Source: Neofamilia sp964346535
GTDB lineage: Bacteria; Bacillota; Clostridia; Tissierellales; Peptoniphilaceae
Length of the DNA: 64,000 bases
Assembly: GCA_964346535.1 (NCBI GenBank)
Contig: CAYFUN010000002.1
Span: 43,904 to 107,903, forward strand
Reading direction: 5' to 3'
Shown here: piece by piece, positions 1 to 9,172 of the stretch
How the letters are laid out: the number at the start of each line of letters is the position of its first letter
How positions within the stretch are numbered: position 1 is the first letter of the stretch
Notes under the pieces: model-generated
The model's input: only the letters and a program-made list of their open reading frames with translations
What the model was told of the DNA's origin: nothing
The model's database searches: none
Translations under genes and position numbers: made by a program

Positions 1-692
1 ACTAACTTGTTAGATGAAAAAATTTCTTCTATGTGGGTGTTTATGTCTCCTAGGTCCTTGTACTGGATGGAATAAAGTGCTTGGGCCTTTTTTATTATAG
101 AAACTGAAGCCAAAATTGTCGCAGGAATTATTAGCACCGTTATTAATGTCAACATCGGACTGATCCTCAGCATTATAATTAGAATTCCAAGGACCACAAC
201 TAGGGAATTAAAAACCTGGTTTAAAACTTGGTTAAGGGAGTCGCCTATGGTTTGGATATCGTTAGTCATCCTAGACAAAAGATCGCCTAGGGGATTTTTG
301 TCATAAAAGGCCACTGGCAGGTCCTTTAATTTTTTTGAAACATCTGCTCGCATGGTGTAGATTATAGAAACTTTAACCTTGTTGGCAATTTTCAGACGCA
401 AAAATTCTGCCAGAGCTGAAAGGCCGTAGAGAATTAAAAGCAGATAGATTATTTTTATAAAGCTTGCCCAAAGAAAATTTTTTTCTTTAAAGCCTGCAAC
501 AATTATATTAGTTGCTTTTCCCATTAAAAGTGGGCCAAGGATTTCAAAAACTGTGCCTAGGAGGCCAAAAACTATGATAAAAAATATACCCAGCTTAAAA
601 GGACTAAGGTAGGTAAAAAGTCTCTTTAGGATTTTAAAAGATTCCTTGTCTAGTTTTCTTTGGTCTTTGGGATTTACTTTTCTTCTAGCCAT
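1..692 (-). CDS. ABC exporter half-transporter, N-terminal part (runs off window)
   Basis: The frame is open from an ATG at 692 to the window edge, so only about 230 residues of the N-terminal membrane domain are present. It shows alternating hydrophobic helices and the ABC-exporter coupling segment with the pattern F-Y-D-K-N-P-x-G-D-L-L-S-R-M-T-N-D. Its start overlaps the end of the upstream gene by 8 bp, the usual arrangement for the two halves of a heterodimeric multidrug exporter. The neighbour carries the degenerate nucleotide site, so this protein is expected to carry the canonical Walker B glutamate, but that part lies outside the window. Family is sure; substrate is unknown. Confidence 0.9.
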   Translation of the reverse strand, partial: MARRKVNPKDQRKLDKESFKILKRLFTYLSPFKLGIFFIIVFGLLGTVFEILGPLLMGKATNIIVAGFKEKNFLWASFIKIIYLLLILYGLSALAEFLRLKIANKVKVSIIYTMRADVSKKLKDLPVAFYDKNPLGDLLSRMTNDIQTIGDSLNQVLNQVFNSLVVVLGILIIMLRISPMLTLITVLIIPATILASVSIIKKAQALYSIQYKDLGDINTHIEEIFSSNKL

Positions 693-2406
693 TTAGATCA
701 CCTGCCTTAAAGTCTTGGGACTCTAAAATTTCTCTGTACTCAGGACTGGTTGCTTGTAACTCATTATGGCTGCCAGCTACTAGCATTTTGCCATTGTCTA
801 AAAGGACAATTAGGTCGGCATCAAAAACTACACTGGCCCTTTGGGTTATTAAAACCATAAGGGAGTCTTTAGAATTTTCGTAAAGGTCCTTTCTCAAGGC
901 CTTGTCTGTTTTGTAGTCAAGAGCCGAAAAAGAGTCGTCAATTAAATAAAGGTCTGGCTTTTTATAAACTCCACGGGCTATGGAAATTCTCTGCTGCTGG
1001 CCACCAGAAAAATTTCTGCCTCTTTGGGCAACTTCAGAACAAATTCCATCTTCTCTCTTAATTACAAAGTCAGCTTGAGCAATATTTAAGGCTTCAATAA
1101 TATCTTCTTTAAAGTCCAAGTCGTCGCCCATTAGTATATTGTCAGCAACTGTGCCTGCAATTAGGCTAGGCTTTTGTTCTGTATAGGAAATTTTATCTCT
1201 TAGGGATTTGATTTCGTATTCTTTAATGTTTTTGCCATTTATTAAAATTTCTCCAGAGTCTGGATCGTAAAAGCGCACTAAAAGATTGGCCAGGGTTGTC
1301 TTGCCTGATCCAGTTGAACCAATTATTCCCAGCCTCATGCCCTTCTCTATTTTAAAGGAAATATTTTGTAGGGCCGGAGCTTGTGAACCTGGATAGGTAA
1401 AGGTCAGATTTTTAAATTCTAAACTTTCAATTGAGTCTAAAATTTCACTTCCTGCACTTAGTCTATCTGCTTCAAGATCTAAGACTTCGTTGATTCTGTC
1501 TAGAGATGCTTGGGCCCTTGGCAGTTGGGAAATTATCATTGAGAAAAATAAAAACGACATCATAATACTAGTTGCATATTGGATAAAGCCAACTAGGTCA
1601 CCAACTTGCATGGCCTGAGATAAAATTAATTTTGATCCAAAGTAGACAATGGCAACTAGGGTCAAATTCATAATTAGGCCAATCATTGGACTGAAAACAG
1701 CTGTATAGTCACCAGCTTTTTTAAAAAGATCTGTGTAGGCAGAATTTATCTCAGCAAAGTTTTCTTCTTCATAGCCTTCCATGTTAAAGGCCTTAATAAC
1801 TCTAATGCCAGCTAGTCTTTGGCGAAAAGCCTGGGTGATTTTGTCTAGTGCCAGTCTCAAGTCCTTAGAAACTGGCAGCATCTTTTTAGCAAAAATTATA
1901 ATTACCAACATAGTCAGTGGCAGGGTGACAATAAAAACTGTAGATAATTTTATATTTGTAGACAGGGCCATAAAAATTGCGCCAATAAACATTAGTGGCG
2001 ACCTTAACAAAACCCTTAGGCCAATTCTAACAAAGCCTTGAAGTTGGTTGACGTCATCTGTGGCCCTAACTATAAGAGACGAAGACGAAAAACTTTCAAA
2101 TTGGTTTATAGATAGGTCCTGAACTTTTTTAAAAAGCTCTAGCCTCAAGTCTGCTGCAAAAGATGTTGCAACTTTTGTGGCATATTTTACAGATATAATC
2201 ATAAAAATAGAAGCCATAAGGGCTATGGCCACCATTGTCAGTCCTTGGGTCTTAATATAAGAAAGGTCTCCTTCAAGGACTCCAATATTAATTATATCAA
2301 CTGTCATTCTAGGAATTAAAAGGGTTCCTAGAACATTTAAAAATAAGGTAATTGTTACAAAAAGAATATCCTTCCAATAGGGAAGAAGTTTTTTAAAAAT
2401 TTTCAT
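685..2406 (-). CDS. ABC exporter half-transporter with degenerate ATP site (TM287/LmrC-like)
   Basis: A 573-residue half-transporter: six membrane helices in the first ~310 residues, then an ATPase domain. It has Walker A GSTGSGKTT and signature FSGGQQQR. The Walker B ends in D-D (LIDDSFSALD) instead of D-E, and the switch histidine is Gln (ITQR). This Asp/Gln pair is the hallmark of the non-catalytic site in heterodimeric exporters such as TM287/288 and LmrCD. The partner follows with an 8-bp overlap. A TGGACA-17-TATAAT promoter lies just upstream and GGAG sits 7 bases before the ATG. Role: export of hydrophobic compounds or lipids; substrate cannot be read from sequence. Confidence 0.93.
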   Translation of the reverse strand: MKIFKKLLPYWKDILFVTITLFLNVLGTLLIPRMTVDIINIGVLEGDLSYIKTQGLTMVAIALMASIFMIISVKYATKVATSFAADLRLELFKKVQDLSINQFESFSSSSLIVRATDDVNQLQGFVRIGLRVLLRSPLMFIGAIFMALSTNIKLSTVFIVTLPLTMLVIIIFAKKMLPVSKDLRLALDKITQAFRQRLAGIRVIKAFNMEGYEEENFAEINSAYTDLFKKAGDYTAVFSPMIGLIMNLTLVAIVYFGSKLILSQAMQVGDLVGFIQYATSIMMSFLFFSMIISQLPRAQASLDRINEVLDLEADRLSAGSEILDSIESLEFKNLTFTYPGSQAPALQNISFKIEKGMRLGIIGSTGSGKTTLANLLVRFYDPDSGEILINGKNIKEYEIKSLRDKISYTEQKPSLIAGTVADNILMGDDLDFKEDIIEALNIAQADFVIKREDGICSEVAQRGRNFSGGQQQRISIARGVYKKPDLYLIDDSFSALDYKTDKALRKDLYENSKDSLMVLITQRASVVFDADLIVLLDNGKMLVAGSHNELQATSPEYREILESQDFKAGDLNG

Positions 2407-2436
2407 AATTACTCTCCATTAGCTAGAATATTCCCT

Positions 2437-2465
2437 ATTATAAGAAAAAATAATCAATTTGTCCA
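2437..2465 (-). promoter_or_regulatory. Promoter of the leftward ABC exporter operon
   Basis: Read on the minus strand: -35 TGGACA (2465-2460), 17-base spacer, -10 TATAAT (2442-2437). Transcription would start about 25 bases before the ATG at 2406. Confidence 0.7.
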
Positions 2466-2520
2466 CAATTTCCCTGCTTAAAAACTGATCTTTAGAGTAT
2501 AATGGTTAGGGGAGGAATTT

Positions 2521-4263
2521 ATGTTTAGTTCACTGTATAAATTAAGAGGTTTTTTAAAAAAATATAAGAGAAATCAATTTTTAGCTATTTTTTTCTTGCT
2601 TATTTCATATTTCGTAACTTTTACAAAACCATATTTAATTGGAAAAGTTGCAGATGCAATTGTGTCTGCTTCTTATACTCGAGAAGACCTATTAACTTGG
2701 TTGGGGATCTTTGCCTTTTTAATTGTTTCAAATTATTTTATAAATGTCGTTTGGTCCTTTAACCTTTTTAAAAATATTTATTTAATTTCTAGGGACACGA
2801 GAAATGACCTGATGAAAAAATACCTGGGCCAGTTTCCTAGATTTTTTGAAAAGAATTCAACTGGGTCTCTAATGGGCAAGGCCACCAACGACATTGAGTC
2901 AATGGCAGAAGTTGTCGGCTACGGGATCATGTGTATTTTTGATGCCATTTTATATCCAATAGCTCTTTTACTTTTTATGGCAAATATTTCCTGGCAGCTA
3001 ACTCTTTTTTGCCTGCTAGTTTTTATTCCCTTTATGTTTTTGCTTTTGAAAATCAATTTAAAACTAGAAGATAAGTTTACAAGGCTTCAAGAGTCCTTTG
3101 ACCAAATGAACGAGTTTACCCTTGAGTCTATTTCATCTATAAAGGTCATTAGGGCCTTTAATGTTGAGGATGTCTTTATGAAAAATTTCTCCAAGGAAAT
3201 TCATAACAACATGGACAAGGACATGGACAAAAATAAAATTTTGCAACTTTATATGCCCCTGTCTTCTGCCTTTAATACAATTTTAATGACTGCCTCAATT
3301 TTTGGTGGAGTGGCCTTAATTAACAAGGGCGCCATGACTTTAGGGTCATTAATAACCTTTACTCTTTATGTTTCTAATCTTTCTTGGCCAGCCTTTGCCC
3401 TATCGGACTTTTTATCTTTGGGCCAAGAAGGCAAGGCATCTATTAATAGGATTGAAGAAGTTCTGGCTTATAAGGAAGATATTGTCGATAGAGATGACGC
3501 AATCGCCTTAGACCATGCTTCGAGTTTTTCTTTTAAAAACTTAGACTTTAAGTATCCGTCTGCTGACCGCTTGGTCTTAGAAGACATTAACTTGGACTTT
3601 AAAGCTGGGTCAACTGTAATTTTAGTTGGCAAAACTGGGTCTGGAAAGACAACTTTATTAAAACAGTTTTTAAGACTTTATGACATTACAGACGGCGACC
3701 TTTATATAAACGACAAGGCTATTGAAGCCTACAAGCGCAAGTCCCTAATTGACAAAATTGCCTATGTGCCTCAAGAAAATTATCTTTTCTCTAGGTCTAT
3801 AAAAGACAACATTGACCTTTACAGAGATTTTTCTTCAGATGAAATTCAAGAGGCAGTAAAGCTTGCTGACCTTAAAAAAGACTTAGACAACTTCCCTAAG
3901 GGCCTAGATACTTTAACTGGCGAAAAGGGAGTTGCTCTTTCTGGCGGCCAAAGACAGAGGATAGCCTTGGCCAGGGCCCTAATTAAAGATGCAGAAATTT
4001 TAATTTTAGACGATGTCTTTTCTGCAGTTGATACAAAAACTGAAGTTAACATCATTAGAAATTTAGAAAACTTAAGGGCAGGCAGGACAAATATTTTTGC
4101 CAGCCACAGACTTTCTGTTATAAAGCCTGACGACTATGTTGTAGTACTTGACGATGGAAAAATCGAAGCCCAAGGGTCTCACCTTGAAGTTTATAAAAGT
4201 TCTCCTTGGTACAGGGACCAATATGACAAGCAAATGATGGAGGGTGAAAATGACCAAGAATAA
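2521..4263 (+). CDS. ABC exporter half-transporter (BmrC/YheI-like)
   Basis: A 580-residue half-transporter, membrane domain then ATPase domain. It has Walker A GKTGSGKTT, a canonical signature LSGGQRQR, Walker B LILDDVFSAVD with Asp in place of the catalytic Glu, and a retained switch His (ASHR). This is the pattern of the YheI/BmrC subunit of Bacillus heterodimeric drug exporters. The next gene starts 14 bp before this stop codon and supplies the catalytic Glu. GGGGAGG lies 5 bases before the ATG. Likely multidrug or peptide export; substrate not deducible. Confidence 0.92.
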   Translation: MFSSLYKLRGFLKKYKRNQFLAIFFLLISYFVTFTKPYLIGKVADAIVSASYTREDLLTWLGIFAFLIVSNYFINVVWSFNLFKNIYLISRDTRNDLMKKYLGQFPRFFEKNSTGSLMGKATNDIESMAEVVGYGIMCIFDAILYPIALLLFMANISWQLTLFCLLVFIPFMFLLLKINLKLEDKFTRLQESFDQMNEFTLESISSIKVIRAFNVEDVFMKNFSKEIHNNMDKDMDKNKILQLYMPLSSAFNTILMTASIFGGVALINKGAMTLGSLITFTLYVSNLSWPAFALSDFLSLGQEGKASINRIEEVLAYKEDIVDRDDAIALDHASSFSFKNLDFKYPSADRLVLEDINLDFKAGSTVILVGKTGSGKTTLLKQFLRLYDITDGDLYINDKAIEAYKRKSLIDKIAYVPQENYLFSRSIKDNIDLYRDFSSDEIQEAVKLADLKKDLDNFPKGLDTLTGEKGVALSGGQRQRIALARALIKDAEILILDDVFSAVDTKTEVNIIRNLENLRAGRTNIFASHRLSVIKPDDYVVVLDDGKIEAQGSHLEVYKSSPWYRDQYDKQMMEGENDQE

Positions 4264-5995
4264 AAAATCAAAAGAAGTTTATTCCAGGCTTTTTGCCTAT
4301 GGAAAAAGGGTTAAGAAGGATTTAATCAAAGCCTTTATACTTTTATTTATTTTAACTGGCCTGCAAATTATTATGCCTATGCTAATTGGAAATATAATTG
4401 ACGACAAACTTGGCCATGACCACTTAATAGAACTAAGGTCAATTGGCCTTATACTTGTAGGCTATCTTCTTGTTGGCCTAGTCCAAGCTATAGTTAGGTA
4501 CCTGTCAAGTATGTCCTTTATGAAGACTGCCAACTTAGTTGCCATAGAAATTCGCAGGGACTTGTACGACCACATTCAAAGGCTACCACAAAAGTATTTT
4601 GACAATATTTCTGCAGGCAAGGTTGTATCTAGGATTACCAATGACACCAACGCCCTCAAGTCTCTCTTTCAAACTCTACTGGGCCAAATGGTAACTTCAG
4701 CAGTTTATATAATAGCAATTTTCTTTGTCTTATTATTTAAACACAGCTGGGCCGTGCTCTTTGTTATCGTGCCTATGCCTATAATGTATTTTTTAGTCAA
4801 GTTTTATAACAAGTACTCAAGCCAGTACAACCACGACTTTAGAAGGTCCCTGTCCCAAATAAATTCTGACATAAACGAAAATATTAAGGGCATGGAAGTT
4901 ATTAAAACTACCAACACTGAAGATGAAATTTATCAGGCCTTTGAAAAAGTTAGTGAAGAAAATTTCCAAACTGGATTAAAAATTGAGTGGCTAGACTCTT
5001 TCCTCTCCTTTAACGCCACCCAAACTTTGTCAAATATAAATGTCTTAGTTGTTCTTCTAGTCTTTGGACTGATGAATCTTAAGGGCAATCCAAACTTCTC
5101 CGTTGGCCTTATGTATATTCTTTTAGACTACACCCAAAGAATTTATTCAGCCCTCCAACAAGTTATAAATAGGCTGAGAGAAATTCAAAGGTCCCTAGCA
5201 GCTGCTGACCACATTTTTGAAATTTTCTCTATGGAAGCTGAAGAAGAAAAAGAAATAAAGGGCTTAAGCCTGGAAGGTAATGTTGTCTTTAAAGACGTGT
5301 CCTTTTATTATAAAAACAAAGACTATGTTCTAAAAAATATTTCCTTTGAGGTTCCTGCTGGAAAAACCTTAGCCCTAGTTGGCCAAACAGGATCTGGCAA
5401 GTCATCAATTATTAACTTGCTCTTTAGATTTTATAGGGAACAAAAGGGCCAAGTTCTCTTTGATGGCATAGATGCAAATGACTACAGCCTCGACGACCTT
5501 AGGTCTAACATGGCCATAGTCCTTCAAGAGCCCTTTATCTACCAGGGAACACTAAGAGAAAATATTACTCTAGGCAGGTCTTATGCTGATGACGAAGTTG
5601 TTGCCGCCTTAGAAGCAGTTGGCGGAAAACACCTCTTTGATAACTTAAATAGAAACTTAGACACAGTTTTTTCTGAAGGAGGATCAGGCCTGTCCCAAGG
5701 AGAAAAGCAAATTATAACCTTTGCCCGAGCTATAATTAAAGATCCAAAGATTTTGGTTTTAGATGAGGCGACTTCTTCAATAGACTCTGAAACTGAAAGC
5801 TTTATCCAAATTGGCTTGGAAAAATTAAAAGAAGGCAGGACGACCTTTGTAATAGCCCACAGGCTTTCTACTATTAAAGACGCAGATGAAATTTTAGTAT
5901 TGTCCTATGGCAATATTGTAGAAAGAGGGTCCCACCAAGACCTAGTTGACCGTGGCGGCCTTTACTATGACATGTTAATGAAAGAAAGCAAATAA
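4250..5995 (+). CDS. ABC exporter half-transporter (BmrD/YheH-like)
   Basis: About 581 residues with an N-terminal membrane domain and a C-terminal ATPase. Walker A GQTGSGKSS, Walker B LVLDEATSSID with the catalytic Glu, switch His in IAHR, but a non-canonical signature LSQGEKQ, as in YheH/BmrD. It pairs with the preceding gene to give one catalytic and one degenerate ATP site. The ATG at 4250 is preferred: GGAGGG lies 5 bases upstream, while the earlier in-frame GTG at 4244 is inside that ribosome binding site. A strong bidirectional terminator follows directly. Confidence 0.92.
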   Translation: MTKNKKSKEVYSRLFAYGKRVKKDLIKAFILLFILTGLQIIMPMLIGNIIDDKLGHDHLIELRSIGLILVGYLLVGLVQAIVRYLSSMSFMKTANLVAIEIRRDLYDHIQRLPQKYFDNISAGKVVSRITNDTNALKSLFQTLLGQMVTSAVYIIAIFFVLLFKHSWAVLFVIVPMPIMYFLVKFYNKYSSQYNHDFRRSLSQINSDINENIKGMEVIKTTNTEDEIYQAFEKVSEENFQTGLKIEWLDSFLSFNATQTLSNINVLVVLLVFGLMNLKGNPNFSVGLMYILLDYTQRIYSALQQVINRLREIQRSLAAADHIFEIFSMEAEEEKEIKGLSLEGNVVFKDVSFYYKNKDYVLKNISFEVPAGKTLALVGQTGSGKSSIINLLFRFYREQKGQVLFDGIDANDYSLDDLRSNMAIVLQEPFIYQGTLRENITLGRSYADDEVVAALEAVGGKHLFDNLNRNLDTVFSEGGSGLSQGEKQIITFARAIIKDPKILVLDEATSSIDSETESFIQIGLEKLKEGRTTFVIAHRLSTIKDADEILVLSYGNIVERGSHQDLVDRGGLYYDMLMKESK

Positions 5996-6041
5996 AAAAT
6001 GACTGGAGGAAAATTATCTTTCCATCCAGTCTTTTTATTTT
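5994..6041. terminator. Bidirectional terminator between convergent genes
   Basis: Stem GACTGGA (6001-6007) pairs with TCCAGTC (6025-6031). A T-tract follows on the plus strand and an A-tract precedes it, so it also serves the leftward gene ending at 6040. Confidence 0.88.
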
Positions 6042-6858
6042 ACTTGCCTATACCAAGATAGCCGTTGACCTTGTCAATTTCAATTAAGTCTCTGCCTGAT
6101 CCTATGACTTCATCAATTGGGTCTCTTGATAAAAAATCTAGCATATTTTTTCCAGAGATCATACAGGCTCCATTGACCTTGCCAACTTTTATTCTGCAGT
6201 CAAGATCTTCCATCTTTAAAGAAACTTCTCCATTGACCTTGTCTATAGAAACATCAAAGGACTGGTCTGCCTTAACTTGGAGAGACCCGTTGACCTTGTC
6301 TACGTCTAAGGACTTAAGCCTGCTATTTATTTTTGTCGCCCCGTTAAGCTTGTCCATTTTAAAGGCTATTGCTTGAGGGTTTTTGCTATAGACTCTTACT
6401 GCCCTAGAGTCGTTAAAATTTTTTGCCATCTTATTGACATTTGAAGGATTTAAGGAATCAATAATTGTAAGCACGCCATTTGAATACTTATAAGAAATAT
6501 TTTCTCTGGCATTTTCACTTATTTCAATAGCCTCCCTGTCTGCTTTTTCTAAGACCAAGTAGCCATTCAGTTTTTGAATTTCAATGGACTTTATTGGTCC
6601 AGATAGACCTTCTTCTGGGTCAAAGTCCAAGTCTGAATCAAAATCGAAGTCAAAATCAAAATCAAAATCGCTTTTGTCTAAAAAATTTTCGCCATTAATT
6701 TTAATGGCAAAGTCATCTGAGTCAATAATTCTTTCTGCTACTTCCTTTGGACCAACAACTACATTTACAGGCCTGTCTTCTAAAAAGTAATAAGAAAATC
6801 CAGTTCCAACAAGGGCTAAAATCCCAAGAACAAAAACTATAATTATAAACTTTTTCAT
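6040..6858 (-). CDS. Membrane-anchored DUF4097-like beta-strand repeat protein
   Basis: About 272 residues: an N-terminal membrane anchor (KKFIIIVFVLGILALVG) followed by an outside domain rich in short beta repeats of the type K-(L/V)-N-G, seen at least five times, as in DUF4097 envelope proteins. A stretch of alternating Asp-Phe lies near residues 62-75. The start at 6858 is chosen because its ATGA overlaps the stop of the upstream gene by 4 bp, with GGTGAG upstream; a longer in-frame start at 6876 is less likely. Last gene of a PadR / DUF1700 / DUF4097 operon, a layout linked to envelope-stress sensing. Exact role unknown. Confidence 0.82.
   Translation of the reverse strand: MKKFIIIVFVLGILALVGTGFSYYFLEDRPVNVVVGPKEVAERIIDSDDFAIKINGENFLDKSDFDFDFDFDFDSDLDFDPEEGLSGPIKSIEIQKLNGYLVLEKADREAIEISENARENISYKYSNGVLTIIDSLNPSNVNKMAKNFNDSRAVRVYSKNPQAIAFKMDKLNGATKINSRLKSLDVDKVNGSLQVKADQSFDVSIDKVNGEVSLKMEDLDCRIKVGKVNGACMISGKNMLDFLSRDPIDEVIGSGRDLIEIDKVNGYLGIGK
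6626..6672. repeat. Short tandem repeat coding for (Asp-Phe)n
   Basis: A hexanucleotide of the form tcaaaa/tcaaag/tcgaag repeats about eight times in frame and encodes alternating Asp and Phe on the minus strand. Slippage here would change length in steps of two residues without a frameshift. Confidence 0.75.
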
Positions 6859-7481
6859 TGTCTCACCCATTTCCATTTAATAGTAATCCAAGTCTTCTTT
6901 ATTAGACTCCACATTAGTTGAACAAATTTTACTCCTAGATAAAGTAGCACTATGCCTAGGCAAATTAGGGCTATGGAAGTAAATAATTTCGTTATAGGAT
7001 GGCTTATTGATAGAGAAACCAAATGACCAAGGCCTGGAATAAAGGATGCAATAATTGCAAGGCCTCCATGTAAAAAACCTACCCCCGTGCCAAAAAGTAA
7101 TATAATAATAGTAACTATTATGCCAAAGACAGAAGCTACAAAAGATAAAATTAATGGCGACAAGATTATAAGCAAAATTATCCAACCCATTTTAGAATTT
7201 TTTTCCTTGTCTTGGTCTAGGTCTTCACCATCTAAGTCTTCAAAATCTTCTTCATAGGACTTTCTTTCTGGCCTCTTGTTAAAGTCGCCTTTTAAGTACT
7301 CCTTGGCCACGTCATCTGGATAGCCTAACTCTTTAGCTATTTCTTCTTCAGTTTTTCCCTTGGCTAGGCCTATGTTAAAGTGCTCTTCATAGTCGTAGAC
7401 AATATCTTCTACAACAATATCTGGCAAGTCCCTAAGATAATACCTAAGCAGGTCTAAGTAATCTTTTTTATTCATCTTCAT
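6855..7481 (-). CDS. DUF1700 (HAAS) family membrane protein
   Basis: A 208-residue protein. The first ~70 residues form the HAAS-type cytoplasmic domain (Y-L-x-x-L-x-x-x-L then E-L-G-x-P-x-x-V-A-K-E-Y), and an acidic linker follows. Residues ~100-205 hold about four hydrophobic helices. Such proteins are usually encoded directly after a PadR repressor and act with DUF4097 proteins. It overlaps the upstream padR-like gene by 14 bp and the downstream gene by 4 bp, indicating translational coupling. Confidence 0.85.
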   Translation of the reverse strand: MKMNKKDYLDLLRYYLRDLPDIVVEDIVYDYEEHFNIGLAKGKTEEEIAKELGYPDDVAKEYLKGDFNKRPERKSYEEDFEDLDGEDLDQDKEKNSKMGWIILLIILSPLILSFVASVFGIIVTIIILLFGTGVGFLHGGLAIIASFIPGLGHLVSLSISHPITKLFTSIALICLGIVLLYLGVKFVQLMWSLIKKTWITIKWKWVRQ

Positions 7482-7788
7482 CCTCCCTTAAAAGGCTGTT
7501 AACCCCATTTACAAACTCATACCACTGGTCGATTTGGTCTTCGTATTGGCTGTAGCCACTTGCTGTTAACTTATAGTATTTTCTCGGCGGTCCTGACTGA
7601 GACTCTTCTAAGTAAGTTGAAACATAACCGTCCTTACTTAATCTTCTCAGCAAGGGATAAATGGTCCCTTCTGAAATATTTATATGGTTAGAAATTTTTT
7701 CTACCATTTCATAACCATAGTGGTCTCTGTCTTTTAAGAGGGAAAACACTAGAAGTTCTAAGACTCCTTTTTTAAATTGTATGTTCAT
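7468..7788 (-). CDS. PadR family transcriptional regulator
   Basis: A 106-residue winged-helix protein of usual PadR length with the family pattern ELLVFSLLKDRDHYGYEM, then G-T-I-Y-P-L-L-R-R-L and GPPRKYYKLT. It is the first gene of a three-gene operon and probably a repressor of it. The promoter just upstream contains an inverted repeat that could be its operator. The inducing signal is unknown; envelope stress is suggested only by the neighbours. Confidence 0.93.
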   Translation of the reverse strand: MNIQFKKGVLELLVFSLLKDRDHYGYEMVEKISNHINISEGTIYPLLRRLSKDGYVSTYLEESQSGPPRKYYKLTASGYSQYEDQIDQWYEFVNGVNSLLREDEDE

Positions 7789-7815
7789 AAGTCTACCTCT
7801 TTTCTTCTTGGCTAT

Positions 7816-7844
7816 ATAATACCACCAGCTACTAAATATTGCAA
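7816..7844 (-). promoter_or_regulatory. Promoter of the padR operon
   Basis: Minus strand: -35 TTGCAA (7844-7839), 17-base spacer, -10 TATTAT (7821-7816). Confidence 0.6.
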
Positions 7845-7850
7845 GGTATT
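7818..7850. promoter_or_regulatory. Possible PadR operator (spaced inverted repeat)
   Basis: AATACC at 7818-7823 and GGTATT at 7845-7850 form a perfect 6-bp dyad spanning the -10 and -35 of the padR promoter. Position suggests autorepression; the motif itself is not a consensus I can name. Confidence 0.4.
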
Positions 7851-8079
7851 ATTTGAAATAAAATTGATTTATTTTAATTTTGTTTTTAAGTTTTGTAATT
7901 TATCTGCGATTTAAGTTTAATTTTCTTGATTTTGTTTTGAAGTTGCCTCTTGTTGATCTTGCTTTTTGTCGGCTTATGCTTATCGATTTATTTGTTTTTA
8001 AATAATTTTTCTTTTTAACTTAAACTTCTCGCCCACTTATTTTAATTTGTTGGCAAGTCAGTTAAATATATTTTTGAAA

Positions 8080-8116
8080 AATAAAAAACCACCATAAGCT
8101 AGGCTTACAGTGGTTG
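8080..8116 (-). terminator. Terminator of the rnr-smpB-asparaginase operon
   Basis: Imperfect 12-bp stem, 8088-8099 against 8103-8114. On the minus strand it is followed by a T-rich tract (8087-8075). Confidence 0.8.
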
Positions 8117-8126
8117 TCTTTCATTT

Positions 8127-9158
8127 TTACTTTTCTAATTTTTCAAAGAAAATATTTGTATTTAAATAATCTAAAAGTTCTTGGCCCTCATACTTAGACA
8201 TGCCTAGGAGAACTTTAGCGTGAAGATTTTCCATGGCTGTGTCGTAAATATAGTGGACGTTAGATAATTTTTCTAAAGATGTTGCAGACTCATAAAGGTC
8301 AAAGTCTGATTCAACTTCAGAAATAAAAACTGGAATGTTTTTTTCTAGGGCCTTTTCAAAAATTGTATTTACACAAGTTTCTCTTTCGTTGACATCTGTA
8401 TTTAAAGTTCCTGAATGGTAGACTCCTAAAATTATTCCGTCAATGTCATCTAGGCTAATTAGGTCATATCTAAGGCCAACATATGGAATTAGCATTAAAA
8501 TATTTTTCTTGGCCAAGGACAAGTCGTCATAAAGAGGCCTTCTCTCATTTAATTCTTCAACTGGATGGGCCTGGTCTGAAAGGACAAACTTTCCATCGAC
8601 AATTTGGCCAAACTCCCTATTTTTATATCTCTTATAGCCGTCAAGAGATTGGTCCATTTGTTTTACTCTTGAGCCTAGGTGGACTTGGATTTCTCCTCTT
8701 TCGTCCTTGTAGACTACAAAAACTCCTTGGACATCACAGGTGTATATAAAGTCTATGGCTGAAACAAAATTTATTGTTCCGTTGGAAATTTCCATATCAA
8801 TTGGATGGTTAGATGAAACTAAAACTAAAGGCAGGCCCTTGGTTGCAAATAACATTGAAAGTACATTTGCTGAATAGGCCATGGTATCTGTTCCGTGAGT
8901 TATTATTACTCCCTTGTAGCCGTCTAAGTTCATGGTCCTTATTGATTCAATTAAGACATTTAGTTTTTTTATAGTCATATTTTCACTTAGGGTATAAATT
9001 GGTCTAATTATATCAAAGTCAAAACCGTATTCTTCTTTTTTTGCTAAGACTTCTTTTTTTGTATAAATATCTGCATCGCCAATTGCCAGTGACCTAATGC
9101 CATCTACACTTTTTGTAGCAAAGGTTCCACCAGTTTCAATTACTAATATTTTGTCCAT
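8127..9158 (-). CDS. L-asparaginase
   Basis: A 343-residue asparaginase/glutaminase-fold protein that hydrolyses asparagine to aspartate and ammonia. The first catalytic motif is TGGT at residues 9-12 (nucleophile Thr12) and the second is HGTDT at 88-92 (Thr90, Asp91). There is no signal peptide, so it is cytoplasmic, type I-like. Last gene of a six-gene leftward operon, 14 bases after apbE. Asn/Gln preference cannot be decided from the sequence. Confidence 0.92.
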   Translation of the reverse strand: MDKILVIETGGTFATKSVDGIRSLAIGDADIYTKKEVLAKKEEYGFDFDIIRPIYTLSENMTIKKLNVLIESIRTMNLDGYKGVIITHGTDTMAYSANVLSMLFATKGLPLVLVSSNHPIDMEISNGTINFVSAIDFIYTCDVQGVFVVYKDERGEIQVHLGSRVKQMDQSLDGYKRYKNREFGQIVDGKFVLSDQAHPVEELNERRPLYDDLSLAKKNILMLIPYVGLRYDLISLDDIDGIILGVYHSGTLNTDVNERETCVNTIFEKALEKNIPVFISEVESDFDLYESATSLEKLSNVHYIYDTAMENLHAKVLLGMSKYEGQELLDYLNTNIFFEKLEK

Positions 9159-9172
9159 AAGGCCTCCTTAAA

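Larger units (their letters stand above)
7789..8126. other. Intergenic region, AT-rich
   Basis: Holds the padR promoter at one end and the asparaginase terminator at the other. The T-rich middle (about 7860-8075) shows no open frame, RNA gene or repeat that I can support. Confidence 0.7.

Noticed and set aside
2498..2503. TATAAT as the -10 of the gene at 2521
   Set aside because: Transcription would begin at the ribosome binding site, and the -35 position (TGCTTA) is poor. The true rightward promoter remains unclear.
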